Source: Phycisphaerales bacterium (GTDB lineage Bacteria > Planctomycetota > Phycisphaerae > Phycisphaerales > SM1A02). From it: DNA of 34,330 nt. The notes under the pieces were generated by a model that was given only the letters and a program-made list of their open reading frames with translations, searched no databases and was not told where the DNA came from. Made by a program: the position numbers and the translations under genes. The stretch spans positions 1 to 34,330 of the forward strand of contig JABAAL010000017.1 in NCBI GenBank assembly GCA_014238785.1. Reading direction: 5' to 3'. Positions 23,065 to 31,425 of this stretch are shown piece after piece. Position 1 is the first letter of the stretch; the number at the start of each line of letters is the position of its first letter.

Positions 23065-23931
23065 ATGCGTTCAACTCGATCACAACCCCAAAAGATAGGT
23101 GTGTACACCGTTCTGGCCAAACTTGGCGAGGGTGCCGCTTCTGTACTCTATGCAGTGCAACACCCAAAAACCAAACAGGTATCAGCACTCAAGTTTGTAG
23201 AAAAAACCGATGAAAAATCGCAACGATTTCTCGACCAAGTTGAGCAGGAATATGCCATCGGATCAAAACTACAACACGATTCCATTCGAAAAATTAAAAA
23301 ACTTGTTAAACACCGAAAACTCCTCAAAATAACCGGTGTCTCTATGATTATGGAATTGGTCGATGCGACGACGCTTGATCAAGAATTACCTAAAAACCAT
23401 TCGAAGGCTGTCGATATTTTCTTACAGGTTGCCCGTGGACTTGCCCATATTCATATGCGAGGGTTTGTACATGCGGATATCAAGCCAAATAATATCTTAA
23501 TAGACGATCACGGAATTGTAAAAATAATTGACCTTGGCCAAGCGTGTGCCATAGGAACTGTCAAAAAACGTATTCAGGGGACCCCTGGATACATGGCGCC
23601 TGAGCAAGCGCACCGGCATGAAATTACTCCAAGAACCGATATATATAATCTAGGTGCGATGATGTATTGGACACTTGTTGGTGAAGTCATTCCAACATCA
23701 ATGCCACCCAAGAGTGGGAACGAAAGTCTTGTTGAAAGTGCCGTACGTGAGGGAAATTTACAACTCCCTACACCACCGCACGAACGTAATCCGAGAATTC
23801 ATCCTCTTCTTTCAAAACAAATAATGGATTGCGTCCAACCTCATCCAGAACAGCGACCCGAGTCGATGGATATCGTCGTAAATAGATTAGAACTTATTCG
23901 TGATGTCATGGAAGAACAAACGGAAACGTAA
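23065..23931 (+). CDS. Hanks-type serine/threonine protein kinase
   Basis: The 288-residue product is a bare kinase domain with no membrane segment. The glycine loop GEGAAS is at 21-26, the ATP lysine is K43 in ALKF, and the helix C Glu is probably E62. The catalytic loop is HADIKPNN (His136, Asp138, Lys140, Asn143; HAD instead of HRD). The metal motif is DLG (156-158) instead of DFG. GTPGYMAPE (172-180) and D192 are present. All essential residues are there, so it is probably active. The lack of the HRD Arg suggests it does not need activation-loop phosphorylation. Its stop codon abuts that of the BFD-like gene on the other strand. Confidence 0.92.
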   Translation: MRSTRSQPQKIGVYTVLAKLGEGAASVLYAVQHPKTKQVSALKFVEKTDEKSQRFLDQVEQEYAIGSKLQHDSIRKIKKLVKHRKLLKITGVSMIMELVDATTLDQELPKNHSKAVDIFLQVARGLAHIHMRGFVHADIKPNNILIDDHGIVKIIDLGQACAIGTVKKRIQGTPGYMAPEQAHRHEITPRTDIYNLGAMMYWTLVGEVIPTSMPPKSGNESLVESAVREGNLQLPTPPHERNPRIHPLLSKQIMDCVQPHPEQRPESMDIVVNRLELIRDVMEEQTET

Positions 23932-24183
23932 TCACTTCTTCTTGACGTACACCTTTCGCCGCTCAAGATATTTTTCTGAATCCACTCCCAATTGTATTGG
24001 ATTCCCCTCAAGGTGCTGTTTGTGTATTTTTTTCAAAAATGGAATACACCAACCACAAGAAGTCCCCGCGTCGAGGCATTGGGAAAGCTGAGATGCTACT
24101 GTTGGGTTCTCTCGTTGAATAAACGAATCGAGTTTACCCAAAGAAACCTTGTGGCAAACGCAAACATTATCTTTTTTGTCCAT
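23932..24183 (-). CDS. BFD-type [2Fe-2S] protein
   Basis: The 83-residue product has the bacterioferritin-associated ferredoxin cysteine pattern: C8-x-C10, then 32 residues, then C43-x2-C46 (CVCHKV ... SCGWC). Such domains bind one [2Fe-2S] cluster and pass electrons, for example to release iron from bacterioferritin, or act as small redox modules in larger oxidoreductases. No bacterioferritin gene is near. The C-terminal 30 residues are Lys rich. It lies 6 bp downstream of the LigD-like gene on the same strand and is convergent with the kinase. Confidence 0.8.
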   Translation of the reverse strand: MDKKDNVCVCHKVSLGKLDSFIQRENPTVASQLSQCLDAGTSCGWCIPFLKKIHKQHLEGNPIQLGVDSEKYLERRKVYVKKK

Positions 24184-24189
24184 CGTGTG

Positions 24190-24939
24190 TTATACCCAGA
24201 CTTGGCAAATTAAGTGTGGTTCTTTTACTTTTCCAGTAAAGGTGCCAATAGTCGTCGTTACAAGCTTAACTTCAAGTTGTGGGTTTTCATCAAGCCACTC
24301 GTTTACTTGTTGGTCAATGTACCCAAGAGCATCATCCGTCAACTTGCTGTGGAACGTGCGAACGTGCGATGCTCCGGTGCCATCGGCGATGGGCTTCCGA
24401 ATCCACTCACTCATTTTTTTCTTTTCTTTATCAAAAGCAGTAATTTTTTTTGTAAGACCAAGACCACTGTCTTCAACGCCGACTGGAACATCGCCTATCG
24501 TTTTTGATTTAGGAAGCGGCGGTGGTGGTTCCTGTGATTGATTTTCAAAAATCCTCCGAACAGCCAATACGCCGTTACCATTTACTACCTCATATTCGGT
24601 TACCGAGCCTTCTCCCCAATCAATCATCATATTCCAACCGTGTGCGATTTCTTTCCACATGAATATATTGCCTGCTGCAAGCCGGTTTATGGTGCCTCGG
24701 TCACCATCCAATTTGCCTTCTAGGCGCAAGTAATCTGGTCGGTGGTCTGGTCTAGATTCAAGATTAATCCACTTGTTTTGTGTAATTTGATCAATTCTTT
24801 CTGATATTCGAAAGCTAATTAATGGTCTTTCGCCATTGGAATCGGCTGCTAGTAACCAATCAAAATGACTTTTGCCGTCGGGAAGAACGTGTTGCAAAAA
24901 TACAGTTGGGTATGGATTATCTCGTGTTGGGGCTGCCAT
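24190..24939 (-). CDS. LigD phosphoesterase-like protein with C-terminal Cse60-like domain
   Basis: The N-terminal ~135 residues resemble the DNA polymerase-ligase (LigD) 3'-phosphoesterase-type domain seen as stand-alone proteins in planctomycetes: FLQHVLPDGKSHFDWLL, RPDHRPDYLRLEGKLDGDRG and a closing AVRRIFEN. A Pro-rich linker (EPPPPLP) follows. The last ~75 residues, with LTDDALGYIDQQVNEWLDEN, VKLVTTTIGTFTGK and a final VWV, look like the small Cse60-type domain. I recognise both only by general similarity. No ligase or primase domain is attached and no Ku gene is near, so a role in end joining is unproven. Confidence 0.6.
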   Translation of the reverse strand: MAAPTRDNPYPTVFLQHVLPDGKSHFDWLLAADSNGERPLISFRISERIDQITQNKWINLESRPDHRPDYLRLEGKLDGDRGTINRLAAGNIFMWKEIAHGWNMMIDWGEGSVTEYEVVNGNGVLAVRRIFENQSQEPPPPLPKSKTIGDVPVGVEDSGLGLTKKITAFDKEKKKMSEWIRKPIADGTGASHVRTFHSKLTDDALGYIDQQVNEWLDENPQLEVKLVTTTIGTFTGKVKEPHLICQVWV

Positions 24940-25004
24940 GATTACTTTGTCTACCGTATCATGGTAGCAATTACTTGTGTGAACACAACGGAGAAAGATT
25001 TATC

Positions 25005-25670
25005 ATGAAACACTTTACTACACTCATCGCCGGAAGTTTGTTACTTTCAATCATTGGAACGGGCTGCAGCCAACCAAGTAATAGCAAGTTGCTTAAACGG
25101 GGTGACGATGCCATGTGGCAAGGTAGATGGACCGATGCCGCCACTGATTTTACAAAGGCAACGCTTCAGCACCCAGGAGACTGGGAAGCGCAATACAAAC
25201 TTGGTCAGTGTGAAATGCAGATGGGCGAACCCCAACTCGCTTCACAATCTTTAGCAATTGCAGAAGCATTAAAACCAGACAATACTGACATAGCGGATCT
25301 GTATGCAAGATCTCTCTTTGAATGTGATCAACAAGACAAATTGTTCTCGTTCTTGTATACAAGAGCCACAAAACAACAAACGGTTCGCTCTTGGAATAAG
25401 TTTGCTCAATTTGCAATGGACATCGGTGATCCTGATTCAGCAACAAATGCTCTGGACACTGCCATCTCACTGAGCGATGGAGCAGACGCTAGTCCATATG
25501 CACTAGCTGCAACCCTTGCTGAACGACTCGGTGACAACAATCGAGCAATCACGCTTTGGCAACAAGCTTGGATTATTGATCCGCACAATGAAAACTTTGC
25601 CAATGCGATTCGTTCTCATGGCGAAATCCCCGGGCCAACTATGACGGGTGTTGTTAACGAGACTCAATGA
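25005..25670 (+). CDS. TPR-repeat lipoprotein
   Basis: The 221-residue product begins with a lipoprotein signal (lipobox IGTGC, Cys near residue 21) followed by tetratricopeptide-type helices: GDDAMWQGRWTDAATDFTKA, QYKLGQCEMQMGEPQLAS and a C-terminal RLGDNNRAITLWQQAWIIDP. TPR lipoproteins act as envelope scaffolds. I chose the ATG at 25005 because a CGGAGAAAG Shine-Dalgarno site lies upstream and the signal peptide starts there; an in-frame ATG at 24975 adds ten residues that do not look like a signal. Its stop overlaps the next start by 4 bp (ATGA). Confidence 0.85.
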   Translation: MKHFTTLIAGSLLLSIIGTGCSQPSNSKLLKRGDDAMWQGRWTDAATDFTKATLQHPGDWEAQYKLGQCEMQMGEPQLASQSLAIAEALKPDNTDIADLYARSLFECDQQDKLFSFLYTRATKQQTVRSWNKFAQFAMDIGDPDSATNALDTAISLSDGADASPYALAATLAERLGDNNRAITLWQQAWIIDPHNENFANAIRSHGEIPGPTMTGVVNETQ

Positions 25671-26605
25671 CAGCCACAAGTCCAACGACTTTGCTTGATT
25701 CGCTTTCCGCACTAAATGATATTGCTCGACTGCGCGTACTCCGACTTTTATCGCAACAAGAATTAAGTGTTGGAGAAGTTGCTGACGTGCTTCAACTTCC
25801 GCAGTCAACCGTTTCAAGGCATCTCAAAATGCTGCTCGAAACTGATTTTGTTGCTCGGAGAACCATTGGGACAACAGGTCTTTATCGCGTTTCGGATTCA
25901 ATGCCAGGTGGGGCCGCTGATTTATGGGGAATCGCTGAAGAAAACTTCAAAGAGCTTCCAAAATCTGAAGAGGACGCCTCTCGCTTGGTTTCTGTATTAG
26001 CTCAGCGCAGAAGCGATAGCAAAAGTTTTTTTAAAAACATGAGTGGCGAGTGGGAATCCATGCGAAGTACCCTTTTTGGATCACATTTCACCTCCGTTGC
26101 TCTGCTTTCGCTCTTAAACCCATCTCTCAAAATACTTGATATTGGTTGTGGGATTGGAAATGCTGCCTCGCTGATTGCCCCTTATGTAACAGAAGTTGTA
26201 GGAATAGATCGCGAAACCACCATGCTCAACGAAGCGAAGCAACGCCCCGACTTGACCAATAACATCACGTTCGTTGAGGGTGACGCTACTTCTCTACCAA
26301 TGAAAAACGCGTCATTTGATGTGGCAATGTTTTGCCTTGTGCTTCACCATATCGAAGATATAAATACTGCTGTATGTGAAGCATCAAGGGTGCTCAGGGA
26401 TGGTGGACGTGTTTTAATAATAGATATGCAAGAACATATTCACAAAGAATTCAAACACACCATGGGACATGTTCATTTAGGGTTTTCAGAAAGTGACATG
26501 AAAACACTTGCAACTAGCGCAGGTCTAACACTTCTAAATTACTACCGCCTTCGACCAGAAACTGCCTCAAGCGGACCTTCGTTATTCGCTGCTCTGCTTG
26601 GGTAA
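25667..26605 (+). CDS. ArsR-family regulator fused to a SAM-dependent methyltransferase
   Basis: The 312-residue product has an ArsR-type winged helix (residues 10-80; LSVGEVADVLQLPQSTVSRHLKML is the HTH, given here as LSVGEVADVL then QSTVSRHLKML) and a class I methyltransferase (about 125-290) with motif I ILDIGCGIGN at 156-165 and a GDATSLPM / SFDVAMF middle. Such fusions are known and in several bacteria regulate methionine and SAM metabolism. No metal-binding CxC motif is present in the HTH part, so it is probably not an arsenic or metal sensor. It is translationally coupled to the TPR lipoprotein and convergent, with a 5-bp gap, with methionyl-tRNA synthetase. Confidence 0.92.
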   Translation: MTATSPTTLLDSLSALNDIARLRVLRLLSQQELSVGEVADVLQLPQSTVSRHLKMLLETDFVARRTIGTTGLYRVSDSMPGGAADLWGIAEENFKELPKSEEDASRLVSVLAQRRSDSKSFFKNMSGEWESMRSTLFGSHFTSVALLSLLNPSLKILDIGCGIGNAASLIAPYVTEVVGIDRETTMLNEAKQRPDLTNNITFVEGDATSLPMKNASFDVAMFCLVLHHIEDINTAVCEASRVLRDGGRVLIIDMQEHIHKEFKHTMGHVHLGFSESDMKTLATSAGLTLLNYYRLRPETASSGPSLFAALLG

Positions 26606-26610
26606 CTTCT

Positions 26611-28173
26611 TTACACTCTTGGAAATAGCGCAACTTTAGTTACTTTTGCACCGGGTTTTATTCCACCCCATTGAGCCTGTTCCTGGAGATTGCCACTACA
26701 TGTTTCTGCCTGTATGGCTTCCTGGAATTCTCTTGTTTTATTTGGAATTACTGGCGAAAGCAGCATCGTTGCAATACGAAGTGTTTCGAGGCACTGGTAT
26801 AAAATAGCGCCAAGTTCCATTTGTTTTGATTCATCTTTTGCTAGTTTGAATGGCGCTGTGTCATTAATAAACAAATCAACTTCGCGAATTAACGCCATCC
26901 CACACTCGACCGCTTTTGCAATAGAAAATGCTTCCATCGCCTCTTCCCAATTTTGAACAGCGTGCTTGCATTTTTCCGGCCAATCAAATCCAAGCAGCAC
27001 TACGCGTTCTCCATCGTTCAACTCTGATGGAACAATGCCGTCATAATATTTATTGATCATTGCGGTCACGCGACTTGTCGAATTCCCAACGGTATTGACA
27101 AGATGTGCGTTGTATGTTTCTTTAAATTTTTCGGCGGTAAAATCCGCATCGGTTGCGCCAAGTGGACCCTGCGTGGTCAAGTAATAACGCCATGCATCCA
27201 TACCATATTCCTCGAGATACGATTCTATTGTTTCTAAATCGATGAAATTCCCAAGTGATTTTGACATTTTTCGACCTTCACTAATCCAAAAACTGTGGGC
27301 GTACACGCAGCGTGGCAACGGTAGTTCGAGTGCCATCAAGACCGCGGGCCAAATAACTGCATGAAACCACAGAATTTCCTTTCCAATTATATGGAATGTG
27401 GCTGGCCAGTATTGATGGCGTTTTTCATGCCAATCGTTTGTCTTATCTCCCAAACCAAGCGCTGTGATGTAATTAAAAAGTGCATCAATCCAGACATAGA
27501 TAACGTGTTCTGAATCGCTGGGCATTGGGATGCCCCAAGAAAAATTTGTACGACTAATTGGAACATCTTGCAAACCCTCGCGAAGCCGCCCGAGGACTTC
27601 GTTTTTTCTACTTGGCGGTTGAACAAAATCTGGGTGTGTTTCAAAAAATTTCTCAAGCCGTTCTTGGTATGCGCTTAATTTAAAATAATAGTTTTTCTCT
27701 GTAGCTTTCACCAACGGTTTTCCACTTATAGGAGATGTGTACTCCAAGTCTCGCGCACTTGTTTCAGTGTGATACTCCTCTTGCCCCTCGTCGTACCAAC
27801 CTTCGAAGGTACCTAAATAAATATCACCTCGCTCCAACAAAGTTGAAACAAACGCCCGAACTTGCATTGTGTGCTCTTTGTCTGTGGTTCGAATGAATGC
27901 ATCGTTCGTTAAATCGAACATTTCCATAATCGACCTAAATTCTTCTGAATTCAGATCAGCAAGGGCTTGGGGCTCCATACCCTTCTCTAGAGCGGATTGT
28001 TCCACTTTCTGCCCATGTTCATCGACTCCGGTGAGGAAAAAAACGTCATGCCCAAGGGAGCGCATCGCCCGCGAATACACATCGCACAATGTTGTGGTGT
28101 ACACATGACCGATATGGGGTCTATCATTCACATAGTAAATAGGCGTTGTAACGTAGCGCGTCTGTTTTGACAT
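26611..28173 (-). CDS. metG: Methionyl-tRNA synthetase, short zinc-free type
   Basis: This class I enzyme charges tRNA-Met. HIGH is at residues 20-23 (RPHIGHVY), the KMSKS loop is at 302-306 (EGRKMSKSLGN) and the connective region spans about 115-165. The zinc-knuckle cysteines found in many MetG proteins are absent: the corresponding stretch reads GWYDEGQEEYHTE. Length 520 fits the form without the C-terminal EMAP/Trbp111 tRNA-binding domain. A TACACT -10 box seven bases before the ATG predicts a leaderless message and overlaps the promoter of the divergent gene at 28215. Confidence 0.95.
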   Translation of the reverse strand: MSKQTRYVTTPIYYVNDRPHIGHVYTTTLCDVYSRAMRSLGHDVFFLTGVDEHGQKVEQSALEKGMEPQALADLNSEEFRSIMEMFDLTNDAFIRTTDKEHTMQVRAFVSTLLERGDIYLGTFEGWYDEGQEEYHTETSARDLEYTSPISGKPLVKATEKNYYFKLSAYQERLEKFFETHPDFVQPPSRKNEVLGRLREGLQDVPISRTNFSWGIPMPSDSEHVIYVWIDALFNYITALGLGDKTNDWHEKRHQYWPATFHIIGKEILWFHAVIWPAVLMALELPLPRCVYAHSFWISEGRKMSKSLGNFIDLETIESYLEEYGMDAWRYYLTTQGPLGATDADFTAEKFKETYNAHLVNTVGNSTSRVTAMINKYYDGIVPSELNDGERVVLLGFDWPEKCKHAVQNWEEAMEAFSIAKAVECGMALIREVDLFINDTAPFKLAKDESKQMELGAILYQCLETLRIATMLLSPVIPNKTREFQEAIQAETCSGNLQEQAQWGGIKPGAKVTKVALFPRV

Positions 28174-28180
28174 GTTGCAC

Positions 28181-28194
28181 AGTGTAATTAGGAT
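28181..28194. promoter_or_regulatory. Overlapping divergent promoters of metG and the secreted TPR protein
   Basis: TACACT on the minus strand (28181-28186) serves metG with a 7-base gap to its ATG. TAGGAT on the plus strand (28189-28194) can serve the gene at 28215, which has a good AAGGAG site at 28203-28208. The two -10 boxes lie within 14 bp of each other, so the two polymerases would compete. Confidence 0.4.
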
Positions 28195-28214
28195 GTGCAG
28201 GTAAGGAGCATTTC

Positions 28215-29828
28215 ATGCGTCACAATCTTGTTCTTGTTGTACTTTTTTTAGCAAGTGGTTCTCCTGCACTTGGTCAATACTCACTTGGAACTGGAGATGC
28301 GCTCGATAGCAGTACATCTTCGCAGGGACGAATAAACATGAGGCAATCCGCTCCAAACGGTGTACGAAATAGTGCGATTCGCGGAAATAATGTTTTAATG
28401 GGAACGGGTTTTAATGGTGCACTAGGTCGACCTGATGATGCCAGCTTGCAACTTATAAAAGATGCATCTAACGAGAGTAATTCTAGTTATCAAGATGCGC
28501 TCTACAATAGCCCTTGGTATTGGAACAATTGGAGTCAACAATCCGCGCAATTTTTAAAACAGGGCGACCAAGGTTATTTCAATCCCGCTTTTATTGATAA
28601 CTGGTCAACCTCCCCGCAACAGATGTCAGAGGGTCGTTCTATTCGTTCCTATTCCCACGCATGGAATGAAGACGATGCCAAAAAAAATTCTGCTGGAAAC
28701 GATGTCTCCTATAACGAAAACTGGTCATCACGCCAAAAAGATCAGTTCCGTCTTGGCCAGGTATTAGGGACTGGTTCTGAAGCTAGAAAGAGCGACTCTT
28801 CGTCGTTTCCAGTTGGTCAATATCTAGAAACTAATACTTCTGGATATTTAACCGCATCACCAATGACCGGCGTTTCAATACAAACGACTGCAGAGCCAAC
28901 CGCTGTGCTTGGTTTTTCTCCGTGGGATGCCGCAAGAGCCACTGAAGACGAGGAGGCGGGGATTGGCAATGATGCACTTGTCACAGCATGGCGAACGACT
29001 GAGAACCGTTTAGATCACGGTGTTGTTGAAAATCGCGTTACTGTTCCTGAACAATATGTGAATATCTTAGACACCATCAAAGACCAGGCTCAGCAACTTG
29101 TTGACAACGACGGTATTGACGAGACCACGATCGATTGGCTCGACGATCAATATAAGGACCTTCAATATCAACTTGCCGGATTTGCTGATGAGGATCTTCA
29201 AAACCAACAAACTGGGCTTGCTGAAGAAGATGTAGTCAAAGAGGGTGACAATGCAGATGAAGAGCTTGCAATTGAGGATATTTATGCTTCGCTCTTGCAT
29301 GGAGAACGCGTTAGCTCATTTTCTGGAATCGAGCAAAACAGATTTAATGAACTCACTCGGAAGGCAGAGATGGCAATTGCTGGTGCTGAATATTTCTTGG
29401 CTGAAAAACGCTTCAATCAAGCACTACGGTTTATTCCCGGGCACCCAATGGCTACTGCCGGTCTTGGTCACGCTAATATTGGTGCGGGACTGTACCTCTC
29501 TGCGAGTCATGTCCTACAGTCGTTGTTCTCCTTCCAGCCAGAAATGATTGGCGTCAAATATGACCCACAGTTGTTGCCCCCAAGGCTGGATTTGGTGCGG
29601 GCAGCTGTCAAAATTAGAACTCGGCTTACCAGTGAACTCGATGGCGGGACGTATGCTTTTTTACTTGCATATATCGGGTATCAGCTCGAAGACCGAAAGA
29701 TGATCGAACAAGGAATCGCTGGACTTGAAAGCAGGGCGAATGAAGATGATCCGATTATTCCTCTGTTGAAATATATTTGGCTACCAGATGAAGTTACTTC
29801 GGATGAGGCAACATTGCAAACAGAGTAA
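28215..29828 (+). CDS. Secreted protein with N-terminal low-complexity region and C-terminal TPR-like region
   Basis: The 537-residue product has a signal peptide (MRHNLVLVVLFLASGSPALG, cleavage before QYSLG). The next 50 residues, with TGDALDSS, GRINMRQSAPN and SAIRGNNVLMGTGFNG, resemble a conserved N-terminal pattern of planctomycete exported proteins. The middle (80-270) is Ser/Asn/Gln/Trp rich with no motif I recognise. Residues about 375-450 form TPR-like helices (AEYFLAEKRFNQALRFIPGH). The start has an AAGGAG site six bases upstream. The last 35 bp overlap the psd gene on the other strand. Likely periplasmic; function unknown. Confidence 0.75.
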   Translation: MRHNLVLVVLFLASGSPALGQYSLGTGDALDSSTSSQGRINMRQSAPNGVRNSAIRGNNVLMGTGFNGALGRPDDASLQLIKDASNESNSSYQDALYNSPWYWNNWSQQSAQFLKQGDQGYFNPAFIDNWSTSPQQMSEGRSIRSYSHAWNEDDAKKNSAGNDVSYNENWSSRQKDQFRLGQVLGTGSEARKSDSSSFPVGQYLETNTSGYLTASPMTGVSIQTTAEPTAVLGFSPWDAARATEDEEAGIGNDALVTAWRTTENRLDHGVVENRVTVPEQYVNILDTIKDQAQQLVDNDGIDETTIDWLDDQYKDLQYQLAGFADEDLQNQQTGLAEEDVVKEGDNADEELAIEDIYASLLHGERVSSFSGIEQNRFNELTRKAEMAIAGAEYFLAEKRFNQALRFIPGHPMATAGLGHANIGAGLYLSASHVLQSLFSFQPEMIGVKYDPQLLPPRLDLVRAAVKIRTRLTSELDGGTYAFLLAYIGYQLEDRKMIEQGIAGLESRANEDDPIIPLLKYIWLPDEVTSDEATLQTE

Positions 29829-30453
29829 CTCCCGCACGAACCTTATCCCCTTTTGAAACATGCACGGTTACGTCATCGGGTCTTGGCAGTATTAATTCTG
29901 TCGTAGAACCATATTTAATCATTCCAAACTGCTGCCCTTGAGAAAAGGTGTCTCCAGATTCGATTGGACAAACTATATGACGAGCGATTTTCCCTGAAAC
30001 CTGGCGAAGACCAATACGCTCGCCCTTTGTATACAAAAACAATGTATTTGATTCATTCACTTTTGCGGACTCGTTTGTTCGAGCGTCTAAAAATTTTCCC
30101 TTACGATAGAGGGTTTTATCGAGTTCGCAATCACAGGGCACTCTATTGATGTGTACATTCAAGACGCTTAGGAAAATACGAATGAGCACAGCAGGGCCAT
30201 CAACTGTTTCATGAGAACCAAGATACTCAACTCCAGAAACAACACCATCGGCAGGGCTTACCATCGTGCCTTCTGGAAGATCGCGAGGAATTCTTCGCCA
30301 AGGATTTCTAAAAAATGAAACGAGTGCAAGCCAAAGCAACGCGATTGGAATAAGCACAAGCCACAATTGGAAATAGGCAGCAATCACGGCAACAAACACG
30401 AAAACAATTGTAATCGCAAGCCATTGGTGCCACCCATATCTTGTTAATGTCAA
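29794..30453 (-). CDS. psd: Phosphatidylserine decarboxylase, short proenzyme type
   Basis: This enzyme makes phosphatidylethanolamine at the membrane. The 219-residue product has two N-terminal membrane helices (about 12-47), FFRNPWRRIP (47-56), VSPADGVV (65-72), IFLSVLNVHINRVP with His101, and FGMIKYGSTTELILP, in which Gly182-Ser183 is the expected self-cleavage site giving the pyruvoyl group. It belongs to the short (archaeal/alpha-proteobacterial type) family. No phosphatidylserine synthase is next to it. It lies 6 bp downstream of the HTH-membrane protein gene and overlaps the convergent gene by 35 bp. Confidence 0.92.
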   Translation of the reverse strand: MTLTRYGWHQWLAITIVFVFVAVIAAYFQLWLVLIPIALLWLALVSFFRNPWRRIPRDLPEGTMVSPADGVVSGVEYLGSHETVDGPAVLIRIFLSVLNVHINRVPCDCELDKTLYRKGKFLDARTNESAKVNESNTLFLYTKGERIGLRQVSGKIARHIVCPIESGDTFSQGQQFGMIKYGSTTELILPRPDDVTVHVSKGDKVRAGVTLFAMLPHPK

Positions 30454-30459
30454 CGCGCG

Positions 30460-31425
30460 TTACTCGCTTGCTTTGCCAATAAACATGCCAAGAAGACCGG
30501 CGATAATCGCAAAACCAAGAAATCCACCACCCCATACCATGAAGTCACTTGAAACCATAGCTGCAAGTTGTGGCGTTACTCCCATGATGCTTGTTGTCAA
30601 CATTATTCCAACAGCAACCATCGCGCACACAGCGCCAATGAGGAGGCCGACGCCGGTGCCAGACCATTTGCCATCGTATGCGTATGCTGCCATAACTGGC
30701 AGTCCCATTGGAGCACCTGCTTGAACCTGTGCCTGTTGCTCAGGTTCAGCGGCTTCAAAAAGACCTGTAGCGTTCGCGTTAAATTCTCCGCTGTCGCCAC
30801 CTTCCCAAACTTCATCGAGGAGTTCGGCGCCAAGTGACGTGTCATCAGACTCTCTAGTGAGGTCAAGCAAACCGCTTCCGCTACCTACAGCCTCTAAACT
30901 TAATTCTTCGTCAACAGCATCCGAAACTCGGGTTTCAGCCGAATCATCATCCTCACCGCTTTCAAAAGAATCACCGATACCACTTACCGAACCGGAACCG
31001 CCAAGGTCTAACCCCACAGCACTTCCGCTGTCGCCTAGATCAAAGCCAAAGCCACTTCCAGAACCGCCTAGGTCTAGTCCAGAAGCGCCGCCGCCAATGC
31101 CTAGCCCAGTACCGCTGTCACTTAAGCCATACCCACTACCAGCTGCAGCTTGTGGGTCGACGGTACCAATGCCCGAAGCGGATCCAGAAAGATCAAGACC
31201 AAGGCCTGAGCCCTCGTCAGATAAATCTAAATCTAAATCCAACACAGCGCCCTCGTCATCGTCATCGTCTGCAAGGAGATCAACTTGTTGGCGTTTAAAC
31301 ATAATGTCCTCGCCATCTCGCATTTCTTCAAGCTGACCGGACGTTGCCATTTCACGAACTTCGTCTTCGGATTTTCCGAGTCGTTCGCTTGCTTCAGCCA
31401 GTGTGTAAAACAGTTTTGCCATCAT
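30460..31425 (-). CDS. HTH protein with long Gly/Ser/Asp/Leu repeat and C-terminal membrane segments
   Basis: The 321-residue product begins with an excisionase/MerR-like helix-turn-helix (MMAKLFYTLAEASERLGKSE to about residue 52, ending VDLLAD). An acidic run DDDDDEG leads into some 110 residues of near-repeats of the type SGSGLGLDLG, low in charge except Asp. A second acidic region follows, then two transmembrane segments at about 257-279 and 294-318. Thus a DNA-binding-type head is joined by a flexible linker to the membrane. Similar layouts recur in planctomycetes. I chose the ATG at 31425 (ATGATG; 31422 also possible), with GGAG about ten bases upstream; the frame extends to 31497 but the extra part is not protein-like. 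It precedes psd by 6 bp. Confidence 0.82.
   Translation of the reverse strand: MMAKLFYTLAEASERLGKSEDEVREMATSGQLEEMRDGEDIMFKRQQVDLLADDDDDEGAVLDLDLDLSDEGSGLGLDLSGSASGIGTVDPQAAAGSGYGLSDSGTGLGIGGGASGLDLGGSGSGFGFDLGDSGSAVGLDLGGSGSVSGIGDSFESGEDDDSAETRVSDAVDEELSLEAVGSGSGLLDLTRESDDTSLGAELLDEVWEGGDSGEFNANATGLFEAAEPEQQAQVQAGAPMGLPVMAAYAYDGKWSGTGVGLLIGAVCAMVAVGIMLTTSIMGVTPQLAAMVSSDFMVWGGGFLGFAIIAGLLGMFIGKASE

Noticed and set aside
30839..31336. Open plus-strand frame of 165 codons, Ser/Pro rich
   Set aside because: It is the antisense of the Gly/Ser/Asp/Leu repeat of the HTH-membrane gene; the repetitive codons keep both strands open.
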